From: Massilia rhizosphaerae
GTDB taxonomy: Bacteria > Pseudomonadota > Gammaproteobacteria > Burkholderiales > Burkholderiaceae_D
Direction: 5' to 3'
Assembly (NCBI RefSeq): GCF_016093545.1
Contig: NZ_JADKYX010000004.1
Span: 372,001-436,000 of the forward strand
Length of the DNA: 64,000 nt
Below the pieces are notes generated by a model. It was not told the origin of the DNA and did no database searches. It saw only the letters and a list, made by a program, of their open reading frames with translations. Shown here piece by piece: positions 61,359 through 64,000 of the stretch (position 1 is its first letter; each line of letters starts with the position of its first letter). A program made the translations under genes and the position numbers.

Positions 61359-63605
61359 TCATTGACCGGCCGTGGCACCCGTGCGCAGCAGTTCGATCTG
61401 GTCGCCGACGACCTGCAGCGCTTCGCCCAGTTGCACCCGAGCGATATCGGCGTCCGCCGTCCCGTCGTTGCCGGATGGCCGCGTTCGGGCGCGCAACATC
61501 GCCTGATACGACGTGTCCGCCGCCGTCCTGGTCTCATGGCGCCGCGACAGCACCGGCATCACAGCCTTCAGCTCGCCGCGCGGGCTGAATTCGACTGGTT
61601 TGATGGGCACGGCCGGAAAAGCGAGCTGGTGCGCAATACCGCTGGAATCAGGCACACCGGGGATGCCGATGTCCGGGATGATGCCGGCCTGTTCGAAGGT
61701 TTTTCCGCTCACGCGGTACGCCTGTGCCACGGTCATCTTGAGCGTGCCGTAGTGCTCGGACCGGTTCGGCGCGAAGCGGTCCAGGGAAATCATGGTCTGC
61801 ACGCTGGTGCGGCCGACGCTGGGATCGCCCATCACAAGGCCTCTGCCATGATCCTGCATCGCGGCGGCGAAGATTTCCGTTGCAGCGGCGGAGCGTTCGT
61901 CGATCAGGACTGCCAGCGGGCCATCCCACGCAGGGGTGCCTGCGGGTGCGAACTTCACGTTCACATTGGTGTCGAGTTCGCGTTGCTGCGCAACCGGCGC
62001 ACCCGGCAAAAACAGTCCGGCAAAGTCGACGGCGTCGGCGAACGATCCGCCCCCGTTCCTGCGCATGTCCAGCAGGACGGCGTCGGCGTGCTGCGCCTTC
62101 ATGGATGCCAACAGTCCCGCGACGTCGCGCGTCATGCTGGCGTAGTCGCTGACGCCGGCGCGTTTTGCGGCGAAGTCTTCGTAAAAGGCGGGAATCGTCA
62201 CGACGGCGATACGATAGTCGACCCCGCTCCGGTCGAGTACCTCGAGCTTCGCCGCGGCATGCCGAGCATTGGCATGGCCGGACACCGGATTGCGTACCAG
62301 CGCGACGCTGCGCGGCGCGCTTCCGGCTGGGGCATTGGCCGGGCTGACGGACAGCACGACTGTCGATCCCGGCAAGCCACGCATCAATGCCACGACGTCG
62401 CTCAGGTCCCAGCCGACGACGTCGGTCACCGGCTGGCCGGCCCCTTGTGCCACCCCGACGATACGGTCGCCGACATGCAGTTGCCCCGAGCGCCAGGCAG
62501 GGCCGTCGCCGACCATCTCGTAGGCCGTGACCCATTCGCCCTGCTTTTTCAGCGTCAGCCCGACGCCGACACGGCCAGGCGCCTCGACGCGAGACGGCGC
62601 TGGTCCCGGCGGGGCGAAATAGGCGCCATGCGGATCGAACGCGCTCACGTAGGCGTTCATGAAGAGTTCGAAAGCGTCGCGTCTGCTCAGTGCCCGGAGC
62701 CGGGCCAGTTGGTTGTCGTTGCGACGGGTCAGGGTCGCAACGATGTCCTTGTCGCTGGAGCCGGCGTTGCGCAAGCTCCGCACCGCATCCGCCGCGCGCT
62801 GGCGCCACAGCGCTTGCCGCTCGGCGTCCGACGCCGGCCACGGCGCGTCGGCCGGCCGCGGTCCTGGTGCATTGCCGTCCAGGGCGCTCAGCGGTCCGCG
62901 GAGGGCGTCTCCGGTCCAGGCCATCATCGCCATCCTGCGCGCGAACATCTGGTCGAACATGGCGAACGCCGCGGCGAGCTGCTTGCTGTCGCCGTTGCCG
63001 GCAAGCTGTTCGCGCTGCGGCTCGAGATTCGCGATGTCGGACCGGGTGAACAGCATACGATCGGGATCGAGCGCCTTCAGGTAACGGTCAAGAACAGGTG
63101 CGCTCGCATTGGACGTCTGCACCTCGGGTCTGTACCGGTAACGCGCGAGGACGCGGGCGGCCCACAGGAATGCCTGTTCCTGCGTACCCGGCGACATGGG
63201 AGCTGCTCCCGCGCCGCCTACCCCATCGATGCTCCACACGTATTGAATGGGCAACCAGGTTGCCGCATCGGTCATGGCGCCCGCCGGCGCGAAGCGGCAT
63301 GCCGCAAGCGCGGTGCGGGCCGCCTGGTCCAGGCCTTCGTAGCCGCTCGACCTGGCGATCTTCGAATCCTTGACGGTCCCGTCCGGAGCGACGAGGAAGA
63401 GAACAGTCACCATGCCCACGTGCTCCGCACGGAGGTCGGCTTTCGGGTATTCGGGCTTGGCGCACGTGCGAAAGTCGATCAGGCGCGGCGACCTGGGCTT
63501 GGCAGCTTCCTCCGCGGCCCGCAGCGGCCCGGCGGTCGCCGCCAGAACGCTTGCGATAGCGGTCATCGCGATACTTGCGGTGGCTTTCCGGCCGATCCGA
63601 ATCAT
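61359..63605 (-). CDS. TonB C-terminal domain fused to a tail-specific (S41) protease-like protein, catalytic residues replaced
   Basis: 748 aa, signal peptide about 1-30. Residues 47-125 are a TonB_C/energy-transducer-like domain (PEYPKADLRAEHVGMVTVLF, LDQAARTALAACRFAPA). Residues 145-330 resemble the Tsp/Prc N-terminal region (RYLKALDPDRMLFTRSD), 340-430 a PDZ domain, 460-640 the S41 core (LLDMRRNGGGSFADAVD, LIDERSAAATEIFAAAMQDH). Aligned without gaps to E. coli Prc (DRFSASASEIFAAAMQD..EPTFGKG), the nucleophilic Ser falls on Ala574 and the catalytic Lys 25 residues on falls on Arg599 (PSVGRTSVQ). It is therefore probably an inactive periplasmic scaffold or binder. Start at 63605 has AGGA upstream. 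Confidence 0.85.
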   Translation of the reverse strand: MIRIGRKATASIAMTAIASVLAATAGPLRAAEEAAKPRSPRLIDFRTCAKPEYPKADLRAEHVGMVTVLFLVAPDGTVKDSKIARSSGYEGLDQAARTALAACRFAPAGAMTDAATWLPIQYVWSIDGVGGAGAAPMSPGTQEQAFLWAARVLARYRYRPEVQTSNASAPVLDRYLKALDPDRMLFTRSDIANLEPQREQLAGNGDSKQLAAAFAMFDQMFARRMAMMAWTGDALRGPLSALDGNAPGPRPADAPWPASDAERQALWRQRAADAVRSLRNAGSSDKDIVATLTRRNDNQLARLRALSRRDAFELFMNAYVSAFDPHGAYFAPPGPAPSRVEAPGRVGVGLTLKKQGEWVTAYEMVGDGPAWRSGQLHVGDRIVGVAQGAGQPVTDVVGWDLSDVVALMRGLPGSTVVLSVSPANAPAGSAPRSVALVRNPVSGHANARHAAAKLEVLDRSGVDYRIAVVTIPAFYEDFAAKRAGVSDYASMTRDVAGLLASMKAQHADAVLLDMRRNGGGSFADAVDFAGLFLPGAPVAQQRELDTNVNVKFAPAGTPAWDGPLAVLIDERSAAATEIFAAAMQDHGRGLVMGDPSVGRTSVQTMISLDRFAPNRSEHYGTLKMTVAQAYRVSGKTFEQAGIIPDIGIPGVPDSSGIAHQLAFPAVPIKPVEFSPRGELKAVMPVLSRRHETRTAADTSYQAMLRARTRPSGNDGTADADIARVQLGEALQVVGDQIELLRTGATAGQ

Positions 63606-63651
63606 GAGGTGTCCTTTTAAAAACGTTGGGCATCATTGATCCTCGCTTTGC

Positions 63652-63705
63652 GAGATCGACGAGATCGACGAGATCGACGAGATCGACGAGATCGACGAGA
63701 TCGGC
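63652..63705. repeat. 9-bp tandem repeat, six units
   Basis: Five perfect and one imperfect copies of GAGATCGAC, 47 bp upstream of the S41 fusion start and so in its promoter or leader. Each unit contains GATC. Copy number is likely to vary by slippage. Confidence 0.9.
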
Positions 63706-63880
63706 ACTGCAAAGCCAGCTCAATAACTATATGTAAAGACATAATTGCACGAATATGTCCATATAGCAACATTCTACGGCGGAGGGCGGCCGTTTTGGGC
63801 ATTTGTCGCACGGAAATTTGTCGCAGCCGCCCAGCAATTTCAGTATATTGATCGCCAATAAATACATCAGCGATCCGTCA

Positions 63881-64000
63881 ATGATCCGTCGACCCGCGCG
63901 AGCAATGACGATAGTCCAGTCCCTGGTTGGATTATTGTTGATTTTGACGCCCACATTATTGGTCTGGCAGCACCTCGGCATGACCCGTGTCTTCGAGATC
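63881..64000 (+). CDS. Start of a membrane protein (cut by window edge)
   Basis: Frame open from ATG 63881 (MIRRPARAMTIVQSLVGLLL) or the internal ATG 63905 to the end of the window. Hydrophobic segment IVQSLVGLLLILTPTLLVW is a signal anchor. Too short for a family call. No strong ribosome site is seen for either start. Confidence 0.5.
   Translation, partial: MIRRPARAMTIVQSLVGLLLILTPTLLVWQHLGMTRVFEI

Noticed and set aside
63652-63705. Tandem repeats considered as a CRISPR array
   Set aside because: 9-bp units without spacers; a microsatellite-like repeat.

Overview
The window comes from a high-GC betaproteobacterium, most likely of the Massilia/Telluria group (Oxalobacteraceae). Grounds are the codon use, several trimeric porins of the Gram-negative porin family, a TctC/Bug receptor, a HypT-like LysR regulator and compact inverted repeats built on GTAGGGTGGGC. 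The genus is inference; the betaproteobacterial character is well supported.

Positions 1-19400 are chromosome with a carboxylate uptake theme. A truncated glutamate dehydrogenase and a LysR gene lie on the minus strand. A C4-dicarboxylate cassette follows: sigma-54 promoter, DctA-type symporter, porin, DctB sensor, DctD activator. Next comes a second two-component pair of TctD/TctE type, divergent from a porin, an orphan TctC-type receptor, a complete FbpABC/AfuABC-like ABC transporter and an AbrB-family membrane protein. A fused MFS transporter-acyltransferase (LplT-PlsC type) ends this part.

Positions 19431-59871 hold a 40.4-kb siphovirus-type prophage integrated in tRNA-Pro(GGG). A 50-bp direct repeat with one mismatch marks attL (inside the intact tRNA) and attR. 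Integrase arm-type sites (TTACCCCTACA) lie just inside both ends. From left to right: a leftward module (AlpA-type excisionase, a second HTH protein, small unknowns, a DUF1566-XRE fusion, a Rha/KilAC antirepressor, and a repressor that ends in a PD-(D/E)XK-like domain instead of S24); a rightward early module (Cro/YdaS-like protein, replication proteins, a second tyrosine recombinase); an Abi-alpha gene on the opposite strand; a Q-like zinc-finger protein and terminators; then HNH, a candidate cos, terminase, portal, protease and capsid; a fibre/LamG island; connector and tail genes with a -1 frameshift for the tail chaperones; tape measure; fibres; lysis genes (endolysin, holin-like, Rz with nested Rz1). 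The right end carries DUF4224 and P63C genes, a two-gene lysogenic-conversion cassette (small membrane protein plus secreted DUF3761 protein) and the P4-type integrase.

Positions 59872-64000 return to the chromosome: a gene-poor stretch, a secreted protein with a TTG start, an 80-aa protein, a TonB-domain/S41 protease fusion that appears to have lost both catalytic residues, a 9-bp tandem repeat and the beginning of a membrane protein.

The features I consider most worth follow-up are the nuclease-like repressor, the array of four TGCTWGCA boxes at the P63C gene, the A AAA AAC frameshift, the catalytically empty TonB-S41 protein, the antiphage-type Abi-alpha gene and the second recombinase in the replication operon.
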